A stretch of 64,000 nucleotides of DNA from Todiramphus chloris collaris (GCA_025345505.1 JANVCC010000018.1:54021656-54085655); one strand, 5' to 3'; counted from the first letter of the stretch, positions 10,028-23,800 are shown. The notes: a model not told the origin generated them from the letters alone. A program made the numbers and translations.

Positions 10028-11131
10028 CACCTAGTGGATGAGGGCAAGGCGGTGGATGGTGCCTGCCTGGACTTCAGGAAGGCATTTGACACCGTTTCCC
10101 ACAGCATTCTGCTGGAGAAGCTGGCAGGTCATGGCATAGACAGGAGGACTCTTCGCTGGGTTAGAAACTGGCTGGATGTCCGAGCCCAGAGGGTGGTGGT
10201 GAACGGAGTAAAATCCAGTTGGCGACCAGTCACAAGCGGTGTCCCTCAGGGCTCAGTTTTGGGACCCGTCTTGTTTAATATATTCATCAATGACCGGGAC
10301 AAGGGAATTGAATGTACCCTCAGTAAATTTGCAGACAACACAAAATTAAGCGGAAATGTTGATCTGCTTGAGGGTAGGAAGGCTCTGCAGCGGGATCTGG
10401 ACAGGCTGGAGAGATGGGCTGAGCTCAATTGTATGGAGTTTAACAAAGCCAAGTGCCAGGTCATGCACTTCGGTCACAACAACCCCCAGCAATGCTACAG
10501 GCTTGGGGAGGAGTTGCTGGAGAGCTGCCTGGCGGAAAAGGACCTGGGGGTGTTGGTCAATAGCCGGCTGAACATGAGCCAGCAGTGTGCCCAGGTGGCC
10601 AAGAAGGCCAATGGCATCCTGGCCTGGATCAGAAACGGTGTGACCAGTAGGAGTAGGGAGTTGATCGTACCCCTATACTCAGCACTTGTGAGACCGCACC
10701 TTGAGTACTGTGTCCAGTTTCGGTCACCACAGTACAGGAGGGACATCAAGGTGCTGGAGCGAGTGTGGAGGAGGGCAACAAAGCTGGTGAAAGGGCTGGA
10801 AAGCATGCCCTATGAGGAGCGGCTGAGGGAACTGGGTTTGTTTAGTCTGGAGAAGAGGAGGCTGAGAGAAGACCTTATCGCCCTCTACAACTACCTAAAA
10901 GGAGGTTGTAGAGAGGCTGGTGTTGGTCTCTTCTCTCAAATTAGTAATGATAGGACGAGGGGGAATGGACAGAAGTTGCATCAGGGGAGGTTTAGATTAG
11001 ATATTAGGAGGAAATTCTTCACTGAGAGGGTAATTAGGCACTGGAACAGGCTGCGCAGGGAGGTGGTGGAGTCACCATCCCTGGAGGTGTTTAAAGAACG
11101 ATTAGATGTGGAGCTTGAGGATATGGTGTAG
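10022..11131 (+). pseudogene. CR1 RT gene, downstream part (after the LTR), 369 codons open
   Basis: The frame runs without a stop to TAG at 11129-11131, the natural CR1 end. Features in order: motif [14 protein letters not shown], motif [11 protein letters not shown], motif C as FADNTKL at about 10328-10348, [20 protein letters not shown], then C-terminal [30 protein letters not shown] and HWNRL...[11 protein letters not shown]. Family members normally read FADD. The second catalytic aspartate is asparagine here (AAC at 10337-10339), so the polymerase would be inactive. The LTR plus one target duplication totals 357 bases, a multiple of three, so both halves remain in one phase. Confidence 0.93.
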
Positions 11132-11198
11132 TGGTTAGAGAAATGCTAGGACAAAGGTTGGACTTGATTCCAACCATAATGATTCTATGATTCTATGA

Positions 11199-14100
11199 AT
11201 GGTGCTCAGCACCATTCTGGAACTTCACTACACAGCATCTGCAAAATATAACTGGGATTCATGGGCAGGGAAAAAGCTGGAAGGAAGAAAATTATTTCAA
11301 AAGTTCAATTCTATTTGATGGAGAACCTTGAAACACATTAAAACTGAGACAAATGCTGTAGCACCACTATCTAGAATACATGCTGCTGGGTATTCCCCAG
11401 GTAAATATTTTCCTTACAAGACATGTAAAAGTATATTCTTACGGAATGAGCATGTTAGGAACTGTTACCTACTTTAAAGGTGTCTAAGGGAGAGGATAAC
11501 CTTTCCTAGATATCTTTGTAGGAGCATAATACTATTGCAGGGGAAGTAAGAAGGATGAACATGATTTTTGTTCTTCAACGTTGCATAGGACTAAATCTTG
11601 AATTGACCTGCTGACAACGTGTCAGTTACTGTTCTGACAGGATAAACCATCATGTTGCAGTTCAGAAATCTTGGCTTAGGTTCAGTAAAAACATTGTAGC
11701 TGAACTGTCTTATCTGCCCTTGTGTGTCAGGCTTTTCTTCAACAAGCAGCAAAGAGCTGTCACCATCTCTGGGCTGGCCAATTGCTCCTGTTCAAAAACT
11801 GAGTTGTAATGCCATAAAAGCTGTCACTGGGGTCTTCCCAGGCTCTGTTCCAGGTAAAAGCTTTTTTGTCTTGTTCCATTAGTCCACATTATGGTAGGAA
11901 AATCAGGTTATATTCCTCTTGTGGAGATGAAGAGAATGACATTTCAGTTGCTCTGACTGCCAAACAGATGGCTCAAATGACACATAAAACATGAGAATAT
12001 AAAAAGCTGTCCCTCTCCTAAGGTCAGTTTTAATATTTAGAAAAGTAAGAACACTTTTTATATTACTCACTTTTTTTTTTCTCTTGAAACTATCAATTGA
12101 AGACTATTTACTACTATTTCTTGAAGTTATCTCAGTAGAGATGGAGTAATTGTCTCCACTATTAGATTTAGTGTATTACATCCATACTATGTTACATGTA
12201 TTATACAACAAGCAGATACCCTTTGTGGATCCCTACTCACTGTATGGTGGCTATTTTGGACCTTTCAACCTGAGCATGTCTGCAAATGATATTTAAAGGA
12301 AACTTAAGGTTATTAGAAGAAAGTCCCGTTCAGCATTTCCCTATTCACCCAGTCATATATAGGTGCAATAATGAAGAAAGCCTTAGTACTGACACAACAG
12401 CATATTAAATCAGTTTCACACCTGTAGAGTGGTCAGGATTACTCAACGAGAGATTTGAGACTGATTTTAGATTCCAGAACAAGCTTGTTATGTAACGGCA
12501 TTTTTTGAAACTGAAAAGTAGCTTAGGCTGTCGTTCTATGCACCCTGGACTATTTTTCTCAGTGCAGCATACACAGTACTAACTCACTGCTTCTTAATCC
12601 TTGTAGGCTTTATGACACTCTCCTCGTCAAGAGTCAATTTATATAGTGCTTTGCAGTTTTAGTTAAGTAACTGGTGAATGACTGTGTATGTTTTAGATAA
12701 GGCAGAATTACAGAGTATTAGACCCAGAGTTTAGTTAAGAACAGACTATGAAAAAAAGGAAAGAGTTGAATTACTGGTATGTGATAGAAAATACCCGAGG
12801 TGCATTTAGACATTATTTTCCTTGGAACTTCTAAGCCCTTTGAATCTCTTTCTGAAGAGAATGAAAGAGCTTGAGAAATGGATAAAAGGGATATTTTACT
12901 GCAAAGTTGGACAATTAGACTTTGTGTTTGGCTTCAGCACAAGAGCTTTTGCTAGGTTTTTATCATGATTCTGCTTTTAGAGTTCTCAGACTGCATTATT
13001 CTGCAGTAAGCCAGGAAGAAATCAGGGAGGCAAAATAAAAATTACTTTCTTCATTTTTCTTTCTTTTTTTTTTTTTTCTTTCTTTCTTCTGCCCACTAAA
13101 ATCTTTGACTGTCTTTTGAATTACCAATTATAATAGAAAAGAAATTGTTCTTGGCCACTGTGCTAGAAAACAATCCCTGTTTCTAGCTACACATATGGTG
13201 GTTTGAATTGAATCTTTCTAGAAAAAAAAAAAGGCAATATTAAAATTAAGTGCTATACAAATAGTATATAAGTAAGTAATGACTACTCCTCAGCTGTTGG
13301 GATTCTCTGGCACTTCTAAGTACCAGGGGGAAAAGTAGTCCATAGAAGTTATACAGTTATAAGGAAAATGAGAGATGGGGAATGTCATCCATGTAAGAAG
13401 GGAATGTTAAAGAAAACATTTAAGCTTGATTGTTTTAAAGCAGTAATTGAAGTGTGTAATACAATTAAAAAAATAAAAATAAAAGAAGAAATAAAACATA
13501 TATGGGCATTTTTTTCTTCCACAAGTAAAGATTTGTGGGGGGAAAGGGTCAAAAAGATTTCTCTTCGCATCCTTTTATAACACAGTAACATGGAAACATT
13601 CAATGAAACTCACAGACATTACATTTAAAAGGAACTTTAACCCAGTGCATAATTAAACCATAAAACTCACTGTAATAACATCATTACAGATACAGTTTTA
13701 TAGAGCTGTGAATATTGTTATCAATAGAAAATATTTTTGAAAGAGTCTCTTTTCAAAAGACAGATAAGTCATCGTGCTTCAGGGCACGAGTCAAACTCTA
13801 ATGAAGAGGACTTAGAAGCTCTCCTCCTCTACTAATTATGTCAGATGACTTTAGTCCTGGGTTTCTGCATTTTCTTCTGTTTCTGATATGGTGGGTCCAG
13901 TACATTTTTGATCAGAACTCCATTAACTCTTCTGATGGACACACTTCATTCTAGCAATGCAAGAAACATCTAGGCAGAGCATGGTCTGTTTAACTGCAGA
14001 GTCTTAAACAGTTACAAATATTTGATGGGACCAGAGATAGACATGAACTAGGTATCTTACAGTGAACACCTAAAAACTGTGTTGAATGGGAAAGTAGTAC

Positions 14101-16061
14101 AATAATGATTTAATGTAATTTATTATTTGCAATTTTCTAGTTTGTTTGTCTGGGCAGAAACAAAACAAAATCCAATCCTAATCAAAACCCAATGCAGAGA
14201 CTAGAAGCAATCATTTTTCCATTGCATTCAACAGACTAGCTAAAGAAAACAAATAATGATTTCTGAATTATTGGTGACCCACACTCTTTGGTTCAGAGTG
14301 CACAGTGGAATGACACAGAGAAATAGTTGCTGTGATGTGTAAGCAAATAAATAGTTGCTATAGTGCCACTGAAACATTATGTGATCACAGGGATGCTCCT
14401 TCTGCGTCTACATCATTCTTTCAGAGCTAACACACAGTGAATAAACTTGAGACATCTTTTAGTCATTGTATATGTCCTAAGAAATAAAAATGACATGCAC
14501 AGGACACTGACCCCTATACTGTCTACTGGTTGCAGCTGTTTCAGCTCTCCAACTGAGGCTGACAGCAGGTAAGAGGATTTTCATGTTGTTTTCATTTTTG
14601 TCAGTTCATGAAGGAGATGGAAGCTTTATTCACAAACTGATTTAGAGACTTAGGAGCATGCATGTCCCAAACGAACCTAACCTAGTAATTATAAGGTCCC
14701 TTAGCAGAGAACAATCACCAGAGCTTCCAGATGCATAATGCAGACAATAGGTCTTACTATACTATATCTTGGAGTACCTCTTCCAAGTCCCATTTCAGTG
14801 AGCAAGACAATAAAATCATGTCTCCTAGGAGGACCTGTGTCTTCACAGGACAACTTTAAGGACATTTAGAAGGTGTTCAGGTAGTGCGATGATACTTAAA
14901 TACATGAGCACAACCTCTTACAACCAGGAAAAAAGGGAATGTGGGTTAGGTATGAAGAATGTAATCAGAGCTGGAATTTAGCCAGCACATTAACTGAGCT
15001 AATGATCTTCTTTCAATCTTCTTTCATCAAAGTACAGTGAGATTTCTAATCATCTGAAGGAGTTCACATCTCTTACGACAAATGTCATTTGTTATGTTGA
15101 GGATTTTGCTTGCAGGCCAACAGCTATATCAGTTCTTGAAAACTGTATCCCCTCCTTATCTCCTTGATGTTAGAAGATGGCAGAGTGAAGACTTGGAGGG
15201 GAGATATGTGGTGTCTAATTTATTTCTCAATTTTATCAGTAAAATACAATCCTTCTTGAATTTCAGTAGGTGTTTAGGTGTGCCCTGGAGATTTACTGAA
15301 GAAATGTGTGAATATAACTTGTGTAGGTGTTTAAAAAAAGCCTTACAAATAACAATCAGATGTTCTTATTTATCTGGGGACTCCCACTTTTTAAAAGATG
15401 ATAAAACTGTATTAACTATATTTAGGAAGTTTAGTATGTGTAAGTTTCCACTTACCTGGGGAGTCTTTCCAACTGTGAACAAAAGACTATGTGCAGCATC
15501 TGAATATTAATAGGTCTCTAGCTCTATTTGAGCAGGTATTGCTGCATTTGTTATTTCTTAACTTTGTTCATCTGCACGCACTTCATACTCTTGCATCTGT
15601 TTCTATTTCTCCTATTCTGTCTTTATCCATGTAGTGAAGAACAAAATTATAACAATTCATAATGGGCTTGCACCCATAATGGAGCTGTGCAGACATGAGA
15701 GGACTCCTCTCTACCTCTTTCTTATTTTACTGCAGGACAGAAATTTGCTCTTGGTGCCTTCAAGCATAGCATCATTTCCTCTGATACATAAACATTAGTA
15801 CAGCTTAACTCAAAGTTATTTTCCTCTTATTTCTTGCCCAAAGACTTGAGAGGGGGAAAAAAATCCCCAAACCAACAACAAAAAAACAGGATATAGAACA
15901 TCTACAAAGTCTTAGCTTCAGCAGGTCTTTTAAGGTTCATTCCCTGAGGAGATCCAGGTCACCAGGAGCCAGATGCAAACCATTTGGAGTGACTGAATCT
16001 GTCAGCCACCTGGAGGTGAGTTGAGTTGTGCTACTCCTTGCAGGCTTTGTGTCTTGAAGGA
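11199..16061. other. Non-coding stretch with homopolymer and pyrimidine tracts
   Basis: No gene or family is recognised. Simple sequences include a TTTC-rich pyrimidine tract at about 13045-13093 and an A-rich tract at about 13463-13498. A 142-codon plus-strand frame (15082-15510) is the longest open frame here. Its translation shows no motif I recognise, its start has no supporting context, and I treat it as chance. Confidence 0.55.
13045..13093. repeat. Pyrimidine (TTTC)-rich tract
   Basis: Almost pure T/C run containing a long T homopolymer flanked by TTTC units. A simple repeat with no coding meaning. Confidence 0.85.
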
Positions 16062-16393
16062 GCTCCGCGTCTCAAGAAGCATTCTACAAGGGTTGTGATG
16101 TGCAGCAGTGCTTGGAGTCCCCTCCTGGGCCTCTTCCACACATGATCCAGCATGCAAGTACAGTTAGGAAGCTTTGTTTTTCTCTCATTGGAATGGATGC
16201 AAGTGGAGAGGCTTGGCTTTTTCACATCTGTAGCTATGCAAACTAGCATACCATTTAGATTTTGATGGGGGGGGAGGGTATTGTTTCCTACTATTATTTG
16301 CATCCCTTCCTTAACTCTTACTTTTTCATCATGGCACATCCTAAAGTAGAGGAGGGTTCTTCTTGCCTTCATCTACCAAGTACCTGCTATCTC
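16062..16393 (+). repeat. Copy B of a near-identical 330-bp direct duplication
   Basis: Matches 1607-1937 in the same orientation, about 14.5 kb away. Bases 16069-16393 are identical to copy A except for one extra G in the G run. GCTCCG at 16062-16067 also matches, then one mismatch. The surrounding sequence (for example GCAGGCTTTGTGTCTTG to the left and TCTTTTCAGATACCC to the right) has no counterpart at copy A. No transposon end signals are seen. Confidence 0.9.
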
Positions 16394-17915
16394 TCTTTTC
16401 AGATACCCTTTTAAACATCCTCAAGCACTTTCATCTTCAAAGAGCCTTGTTCTCTGAATAGTTGCACTGTGCTTTTGCTCTGCAGGACTAACTGTTCCAG
16501 AGGCTGGTTACAGTGATGTATAGCATCATTTAAATGTTAGAACAAAAAGTGCAGTTTATGAAACTGGATTTGAATGAAAATTGGAACTTGGTGCATACCC
16601 TTGTATTCAGTGAAAAATTACACCAAGAAACATGGGGTTATATTTGTTTATTTAAAACAAACCAACAAAACAAACAAACAGTCATGTGGTGTAGTTATTG
16701 ATATGAGGACACTTACCTCTGATGTCTTAGATTAAAGAACTAACCCTTACTAGGGAAAAATCATTGGATATGTATTAAAGTTCATGAACTTCAGCATGCT
16801 TTCAGCAGATGTCCTTTGAGCTATTTATTTCAGATTGGGTGGCAGTGGTAAAGGTCACAAAAAATTTGATAATGAACCTCAGTGATTTAAATCTTTGGTT
16901 TGATCTTATTATCATTTCCTAAAAGCAGAACTGCATCTTAAAAGTCCAGGATGGTTTGTACGATAGTTATTTGCACTCAGCTGGATACAAAACCTTTTTT
17001 TTTTTTGATCCAGTGAAATGTAGAAATATGCCTGACAACTGGCACTGTGCATCTGCAGAGTTAATGCTCATCTCCTGTTGTGCTACTTCCAACATTCTCC
17101 CCACAGCATCTTTCTCTTCTCTGTTTTATTCCAGTAACTTAAGGTCTTTCAACAATTCCTATTCTAAGTGCTTTTTTAGTCCTCAAGCCTTGTGAAATTC
17201 TCGCATGTGAGGAGAGAGGGTGGAAATCTAGATATAAACTGTCTGGACTAGTTCCAAATTACAGGTTGTAAGGTATATCTAAATTAATATTTTCTCTTAA
17301 ACTCTACAAAGTAATCTAATCTGAAAAGGTAACTATTTTTAGATTTTTTTTTTCTCCTTCTAGTGAGAAAATATTATATTTGTATACTTCTACAGTAGTT
17401 CGTAGGTGCCAGCTATGTAGTATGCCACCTTACAAATTGTTGTTGCTGGCCTCTAAAAAGAACCACCACACCCTCTGTTGCTGCCCTGAATGACCTCAGG
17501 CTTTGAATGAACATGTAGAAGTCACAATAAAATGCTGTAGTGAAGAACAATTTGAGTGAGGCAGCAAAACATGGAAATAAACAGCGGCTACTATACAAGA
17601 ATAAGTATTTAGACATTCACTCTAGAGTATAGCATCCTTTTTCTCTTGGTTGCCTCTTTTTGATTACAAGGTAGAAAGCAAGTGATGAGTGACTGCTCAT
17701 GGTAGTGATGCCAAGCTTCAGTTAGTCTTATTTCTTGGCCTTTTTCTACTTTTAGAACCCAATAAACTGAAGCCCAACCAGCAAATTTGTATTTTGAAGT
17801 TTGTGAGCTCCAATATGTGGAGCATGCTCCCTATCTCAGTTGATGAGAACTTTTTACCTCTCATTTTCCATGTTTTATACCCTGTTTTCTGTAGTCTTCC
17901 TCACTCCATCATGTT

Positions 17916-17936
17916 AAAAAAAAAAAAAAAAAAAAA
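17916..17936. repeat. Poly-A homopolymer (21 bp)
   Basis: Pure A run. An AATAAA lies about 155 bases upstream, too far to argue for a processed transcript tail. Confidence 0.85.
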
Positions 17937-20129
17937 TAGGCAGAGAGATCAGTCTGCATTCACTGAGTAGCCCATTTTGTTAAGTTTTCATAAATGCCCA
18001 TATACCTTTAAAAGATCTGCTGGCACTCAGTTCTAATTCTTCTCCAGGATGAATTGGAGAGCTTAGGTCTAAACTGGACTGTTTCAAAACAGTAGTTTAT
18101 CACCATTCAGGCTTTTACACTTTTACTGAAAGTAAAATTTGAGACTCACAGCTAATAAAATGTTATGTTAAATGTCTCTTTGGAATTCTGCCAGTCTGGT
18201 AGCATAATACTTTACAGCTACTGATATTCCTTTACATTTATGTTAGAATAGGTGATATAGAATCAGTTTTAATTGTCGAATGTAACTGACAGCTCTTTTC
18301 TGAAGTTAAAGAGAGAATTAATTGTCTGCCATTCATTACTTCTTGCTGTATTCTTGTATCCTCAGGATTGCAAACAGGTAAAACTGTGTTATTGGGTCTG
18401 TGCTGTTATTTTCTGATTTAGTTATTACTAGTTTATTTTCTGATGTTGTATTGTTGCTTCTAGTCCCTGAGATACTGGACATTCTTGGGATGATGAACAG
18501 ATTTCTCAACCCTGTATTTCCCTTATGTGAGTGGGTCTTTGGCTGTACTGATGTAAAGTTCCTTAAGTATCTGTAGAGGGAAAGCAGCTTCATTTTTCTC
18601 TTGAAAGCAGTTCATTGGCTTGCCTCTAAGAAGAAGTCCAGGACTACTGAGATGCAGCAGAAGTGCATCAGACAATATACTGCTAAACAGTAGCTATTAG
18701 TTGTGAATATGGAGAGATACTTCTTCAGTATTTCCTTCTAGGAGAAGACTTCTGAAATGGAAATTTTATCTGCGTCATTATGTTTAACAGTCTTGCATGA
18801 ATTTATTTATTTAATTTTAATTCAACACTTCATCAGTTGCTTCTTAATCCTGTTTAATATTTTCTACCTTAACAGTATATTTTGTTTGCTGTTTAATGTG
18901 CCTACAGCTGTGCCTGAGTCTGAGTCAAGTAATTAAAACCTAGAGTTTCTATTTCTACTTGGTGTGAAGATGTGGAAGCTGTTTATACAAAATGCTGATA
19001 GGTATAGATAACTCAGTATTTATAAGCTAGCACTACATATACATACTAAATGAATGGGAAATGTTGAAAATTCCCAACAGCAGTTACAACTTCTGTCTCA
19101 GATCTAAATGTATCTATTTATTGACTGTGGTTTGATCTCTTGACTATTATTTGACTTTTAAATTAAAACCACTTTACTAGTTTCTTGTAACTATGATTGA
19201 GTGGCATTCCTTGTATTTCTGTGAGGGAAGGAAAAATTATTTTCATTGATACATATTTTGAGCTAAAATTGTAAACTTAGTTTTGTGTTATATACTATAC
19301 TCTGAAACTACCAGGTGAAAGAAACTGAGAAAGGAAGCAGGAGAGGTAAACAGTTAAGATAGACTGTTCTGGAACTTCAGTGACCAAAAATGTAATTTTG
19401 AATACTTCATCTGTTATACTGCAAGAAATAAATGTTGTAGTGAATTATGATGTTTAGGTAAATGAGGACTGCTAAGCACGACATGTGGCAACTGAAGTCC
19501 AAGGAAAAAAAAAAAAAACCTCTGTGTGTGGTGTTAACTTATTGTAAATGAAATAATATCTTTGACAAATTGAAAGCACTGTCCACTGGTCTCAGTTGGA
19601 AGCAGAAGTATGGAAATAAAGAACAGAAGGAAGAAAATGATGGCCTTTGGAAAAAAAAGTTTGATTAAAAGATCCTCCCTTGGGCTCTTTTTTATTTTAG
19701 CCAGAAATTCAGTTCAATCCTTTGGAAAAGATCAAGGTCTGCAGGCTGGGAATTGCTAAGAAAGGTGGACATTAATTTTTCTCCAGTGCTAAATTGATAG
19801 ATGTGTTCTGATTAATGACAAACACTTGTGAGAATAATACATGTTCCATTTTTGGAAGGAAGGAAAGCTAGAAGGGAGGGAGAATTATATAAAATTCCCA
19901 GAACTAAAAGGTTTATAGCACTTTGATGTTTCTTCTCCAGACTGCAATATGGCTTCTCATGCTTTGCAAGGTGTAGTGGTCTAAAGGGTCTAGTACAAAT
20001 ATATTTGTGTAATTTAAAAATTATATACAGCTGAAAGATCAACTGTCAACAGGACAAAAATATAAATCCTGAGGTACGAAACTGGAACAGGCAGAAAATC
20101 AAAATGAATAATGAGTCGGCTCCACTTAT

Positions 20130-20146
20130 AAAAAAAAAAAAAAAAA
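20130..20146. repeat. Poly-A homopolymer (17 bp)
   Basis: Pure A run followed by GAACC, with no recognised element attached. Confidence 0.85.
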
Positions 20147-20784
20147 GAACCAACAAAATCAGGCCTCGTTTTGGGTGTGGGTTATTTGTGGGTTTTATTT
20201 TTCTGTTTTCAGAGACTGAAATCTCAGTTCTTGCAGTAACATGCATTTTAATTTAAAAGTAATGTTTTAATTTTAGCTGTCTGCAAACATGATATCTAGA
20301 TAAATGTGTTGTTTGTTTCTCTTTTCCAAAGGAAAGACTAAACTTCAGTTTTTTCTCAAGTGTGTGCTTCGCCCTTAGACATGAGAGAATTCCACAGTTA
20401 CCCCCACAGGAATTGAAGACTTGTACATTATTAGATATCTAGGCATCATACCATGAGTTAAAGTCATGCATAGTTGGGAGTTTTAATTCTACTGATTACA
20501 GAATAACTTCTGTAGTTACACCAGAAGCTTGTGGCAGACTGGTGCTGAAACCTTAAGTCCTTGCTGTCAAATGCACATAATTAAATACATATTTGTCTGA
20601 CATATGAATTCTTGTAGGCAGATGTTTTTCCAAAAATCAGAAATAGGAATACTTAAAGAAATATATATGTATAAAAATAAAAAGACACTGAATAGATCTG
20701 GATGTTTTGTTGAACAGCTTGCCATCTTTTTCCCTTCCTGGTTATAAGCAGAGTAACCTCTGGGGAAAGAGTCTGAATGTCCAG

Positions 20785-20826
20785 GAAACTCCCATAAAGA
20801 ATACTGAAACTCCCATAAAGCATACT
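20785..20826. repeat. Tandem duplication, 2 x 21 bp
   Basis: Units at 20785-20805 and 20806-20826 share 20 of 21 bases (A versus C at unit position 16). They start GAAACTCCCATAAAG. A minimal local duplication with no sign of function. Confidence 0.9.
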
Positions 20827-23800
20827 GAAAAGGTCACCTTTTGTGTAATGCAGAATTGTGTAATACAAAGGATGTAGTTCATAGAATGGCATTCAAGTTA
20901 CCTCATAAGAACAAGAAGTGTTTCTCCATAACTGATGGAAAAATAGTCTTCCCTAAGGTATTTTTCATCTTTTCACTTTTCTTCTTTTTCTCTGTTCATG
21001 TAAATATTGGTTTGGCATACACAGCTTTACAGTCACATACTGCATAGGGCAGCCTAATGCTGGAGCAGCAGAATAGATTTATTTATTAGGTATACACCTT
21101 GTCCTATTAATCTGAGCTAGAATGAGACATTGAATTATAAGCGGGTCACAGAGAGACAGTATAACAGCTACTGTACATACAAAGTTAGATTCTTCTTACC
21201 TCAGCTAAAATACATTTTTGTGATTTACAGGATTGTTCACTTGTCCAGCATTTCTGAAATAAGTAGGAGGTTCAGAAAAGTTTCAGGGGTTCTATGGCTG
21301 GCATTACGGTTTTCTTTCTTCAGACCTCCTAGCGAGGAATGATGATGGAAGGGACAATCCAGGTTTGAACCATAGAGCCAGGCTGAATTTTGGTGTGCTG
21401 TTGTTGAAGGGGGGAAGGGGCAGGCATGTTTGTGTGTTGCCAGGAACCCTGACATGTGAATCTCTAAAAGTTTGTGAGTTCATTTGAGCTTTTATATCCC
21501 AATCTCTTTGATCAAGAAATCTGATTCAAAATTCTCAGAATAAAGTGTTTTCTCTTGAGACTTCTACTGATCTTCAGAGGATATGAAAGTAAATACAGAA
21601 ATACTTTCTGTATTTTGATGATTTAGGAGCTCTGAAGAAGGCAAAAATACGTTGTTGGGGTAAGGGGAAGCACAGGATAACAGTAATAGCATTCCCTCTA
21701 GTGAACTCCAAAATGTTCTTCGGTTAAACTTCAGGGACAATTCTAGTTCTTGTTTTAGCAAATAATTGCATTCCATCTCTCTTAGGCATAGCAAATTAGA
21801 ACTGACGTGGGAAACAATTATGCCTGTTGATTCAAAGGTGTATTAAAAAGCTGACAAATGAAGAATATTTCTTTTTATGTGTGATATAATTGAGCATCAC
21901 TCTTGTCATGGCTGTTATTACAGTTTCTAGCCTTGGATAAGCCAGGTCCATACCTATTAAATATAGAGATGAAGATGACAACTTTGTCCTGTTAGGAGCA
22001 ACATGACTGAATGATGGAGCAGGAACAAAAGTCTGACTAGCTGTTAGAGACCATCTATTCAAAATACACAGGAAAAAAGTAGTTGCTGGGAATCCAGTGT
22101 TAAGCAATATTCCAGCCACCTATGTGTACAGGGGGTAGCTTTTCAGTATGACTGTGAATGTTTTAAGGCCACAGGAGCCTTTCACAGTTCCTTTAACTTC
22201 AGCCATTTTTACATGGTCACTAATCTCCTCTTAAACCTTGTTTTTCTGAAAGGAACAATACTGTTTTCTACAGGAAAACTTCTTGTAATTGGTTTCTATT
22301 TAATGTGGGTATTTTATTCTGCTGAGAGCCTTGTTAATGAGTTTACGTATTCTTGGTGTTAGTAATGAGATAATTTCTATTTTAATTAAACAGAGCTGCT
22401 ACAAAATATTACAATGGATACCAAGAGTATATATCTATTGACTCTTGTCTCCTTGAATTTTCAACAGCATGGCACTCTGGAAAAGTAGCTTTTGCTGTCC
22501 AAATCCTACAGTGTGTACAAGCAATGTTCTTCCTTTCATCAGACTATGATGTTGGTTTACCCTGACTCTTGCTATTTGTCTGAAATACCTAACTAGATAT
22601 GCAGTGGAAACAGTACATCTGCTTTTCAAGGACAGTCTTAAAAAAACCAAGATTACTATTTTTATTTTTTTGTTTTATTTTCCCTTGTCAATATTGTGCA
22701 CAGGCATGGTAGAAAAAGAACATCATCCTCTCCCTCCTTCTGACCGTTCAGGTAAAATAAGGTTACTCTGGTGAGGATTTTTTTTTTCATTATTGTCAAC
22801 CTACCACATCATCTCTACATATAATGTACAGAAGCTTAATTTTAGACACATATCACTACTGAGACCACTTAATTCAAAGTAAAATAAAACTGGACATTTT
22901 ACAACCTTTCAGCAAGAAAAAAAAAAGAAAAGAAAGAAAAAAAAATTAACTTGGCAGTCATATTTTTACCTTAGAAAAGAAAATAGTTAAAATGAGAAAC
23001 ATGAGAGTCTGTAAAAACAGTAAAAATTAAACACCCAAAATTTGTTCTGTGATTATGTACCAGGGAAATGGGGAATAGCAATAATTGGAAGGGAGTGAAT
23101 AATTTAATATTGAAGCTAAGATGTACACTGCTAGATTCCCCCCTGAATTTCTTCATTTTTAGTATATTGGTAATTTTTATATCCAGTCACAATGTTGTCT
23201 GATTTGATGTATGATGTTAAAGAACTTTTGCTGTGTGCAAGTATTTTGTGTTAAAGCTTAAAATTCTCCAACCATGCACCTTATTAGTAGTTCAGATTAT
23301 TTCTACATAATTTACCATGAATATAATTGTGCATTTTGAATGACATTGTCAAGTTTGTTCACCATTGTAAACATTTTCATGATTATAACTATGATTTTCT
23401 AAATTTTTTTTAATGATATGAACACTTAAAATTGCAGGTTCTTGTCCTAGAAACACCTGACATTTGTTTTTAAAATTTCCTTTTAAATTGTAAAATATTT
23501 TAAAATAGGACAGTGAATTACTATGCATTTCTCTATAATTTCTTGGGTCATTTAAGAATTTGTTTAATTCTAAATTAATGGGCAAATTTATCTCATTATA
23601 ATGGTGCCCAGTGACAACTTGTTTCCCTCTCTCTACCTCATAAACATGTATCATCCAAAAATAATTACTTTTTCACATTACTTGTTACATAAAAAGAGTA
23701 GAATCTTATTGCTGTAGCATGCTGAAAAAGCTGAGGTGTGTTGTGCAGCGACTTGGTTGTCTCTTGTTTTGCCAAAAAAAGGGCACAGATACAATATTTA

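Larger units (their letters stand above)
8818..11198 (+). mobile_element. CR1 LINE, 5'-truncated copy 3, split by an LTR
   Basis: A relatively well preserved CR1 3' portion in two pieces, 8818-9670 and 10022-11198, separated by a 351-bp solo LTR. It ends in a clean CR1 tail, GATTCTATGATTCTATG, at 11181-11197. The RT reading frame is continuous in phase from 8903 to the LTR, with one nonsense codon, and again from the LTR to 11131. This is far less decay than in the minus-strand copy at 32-34 kb. CR1 insertion must predate the LTR insertion. Confidence 0.94.

Noticed and set aside
15082..15510. 142-codon plus-strand open frame
   Set aside because: It is the longest frame outside CR1, but has no recognisable domain, no promoter or splice context and AT-rich random-looking composition.
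17760..17936. AATAAA followed by a poly-A run as a processed pseudogene tail
   Set aside because: The distance of about 155 bases is too long for a cleavage site, and no upstream coding remnant is recognisable.
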